Notes under the pieces: model-generated
The model's database searches: none
What the model was told of the DNA's origin: nothing
What the model saw: the letters and a program-made list of their open reading frames with translations, nothing else
DNA from: Pseudomonadota bacterium
Lineage (GTDB): Bacteria > Pseudomonadota > Gammaproteobacteria > Burkholderiales > Ferrovaceae
Direction: 5' to 3'
Length of the DNA: 6,761 nt
Assembly: GCA_021804705.1 (NCBI GenBank)
Contig: JAJZHC010000080.1
Location: forward strand, 1 to 6,761
Part shown: in pieces, positions 6,701 to 6,761 of the stretch
Position numbering within the stretch: the stretch's first letter is position 1
Layout of the letters: each line of letters begins with the position of its first letter
Translations under genes and position numbers: made by a program

Positions 6701-6761
6701 CTAATCTCCGCCCCGCAATACCAGACGGGCATTCACGTCACCCGGATGCAGGGTGCGCTCC
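6701..6761 (-). CDS. gspM: GspM, C-terminal end only (T2SS inner-membrane platform protein)
   Basis: Only the last 19 codons and the TAG stop lie in the window; the rest is beyond the right edge. The visible tail reads ERTLHPGDVNARLVLRGGD. It has the 'PG-x-V-x-A-x-L-x-L-R' ending typical of the last beta-strand of the GspM ferredoxin-like periplasmic domain. GspM is a bitopic inner-membrane protein that partners GspL and helps couple the GspE ATPase to the platform. The identification rests on this short motif and on position: the gene ends 2 bases before gspN, and gspM-gspN is the usual order. A different protein with a similar tail cannot be excluded from 19 residues, but context makes that unlikely. 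Confidence 0.72.
   Translation of the reverse strand, partial: ERTLHPGDVNARLVLRGGD
6706..6709 (-). promoter_or_regulatory. Ribosome-binding site that supports the GTG start of gspN
   Basis: On the minus strand this reads GGAG, 7 bases before the GTG at 6698. It lies within the last codons of gspM. It is the best Shine-Dalgarno match near the start of the frame and supports GTG over later in-frame starts. Confidence 0.6.

Overview
The window is GC-rich (roughly 60 %, judged by eye) and almost fully coding, with every gene on the minus strand. It holds the distal part of a type II secretion system (T2SS, general secretion pathway) operon and then the start of a lipoprotein gene. The sequence and the gene order (gspM-gspN-gspD-gspE-gspF in transcription order) suggest a Gram-negative proteobacterium. 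A betaproteobacterium is the most likely source because gspN lies directly upstream of gspD. This assignment is an inference from gene order and protein flavour, not from a marker gene.

Layout, read right to left in the direction of transcription: the last 19 codons of gspM (6701-6761, cut by the window edge); gspN (5943-6698, GTG start); gspD, the outer-membrane secretin (3619-5931); gspE, the cytoplasmic ATPase (2171-3610, with a possible TTG start at 3622); gspF, the inner-membrane platform protein (957-2168); a 77-base spacer; and the 5' 293 codons of a lipoprotein gene (1-879) that runs off the left edge. Gaps between the gsp genes are 2, 11, 8 (or a short overlap) and 2 bases, as expected of one translationally coupled operon. 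No intrinsic terminator is visible after gspF.

How they work together: GspE hydrolyses ATP at the cytoplasmic face and GspF (with GspL/GspM/GspC) forms the inner-membrane platform that assembles the GspG-K pseudopilus. Folded periplasmic substrates then leave through the GspD channel. GspN is an accessory component found in only some systems. The lipoprotein has a lipobox, a Gly-rich tether, a fibronectin type III-like domain and propeller-like repeats. It looks like a surface or envelope protein, and its position makes it a candidate client of the secretion system, though nothing in the sequence proves that.

Most of the window is a conventional T2SS locus. The points worth a second look are the downstream lipoprotein, a short zinc-binding loop in GspE, a Ser/Gly-rich insertion in GspD, and a small hairpin that presents the gspD ribosome-binding site in its loop. 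I found no RNA gene, CRISPR array, insertion sequence, attachment site or replication origin.
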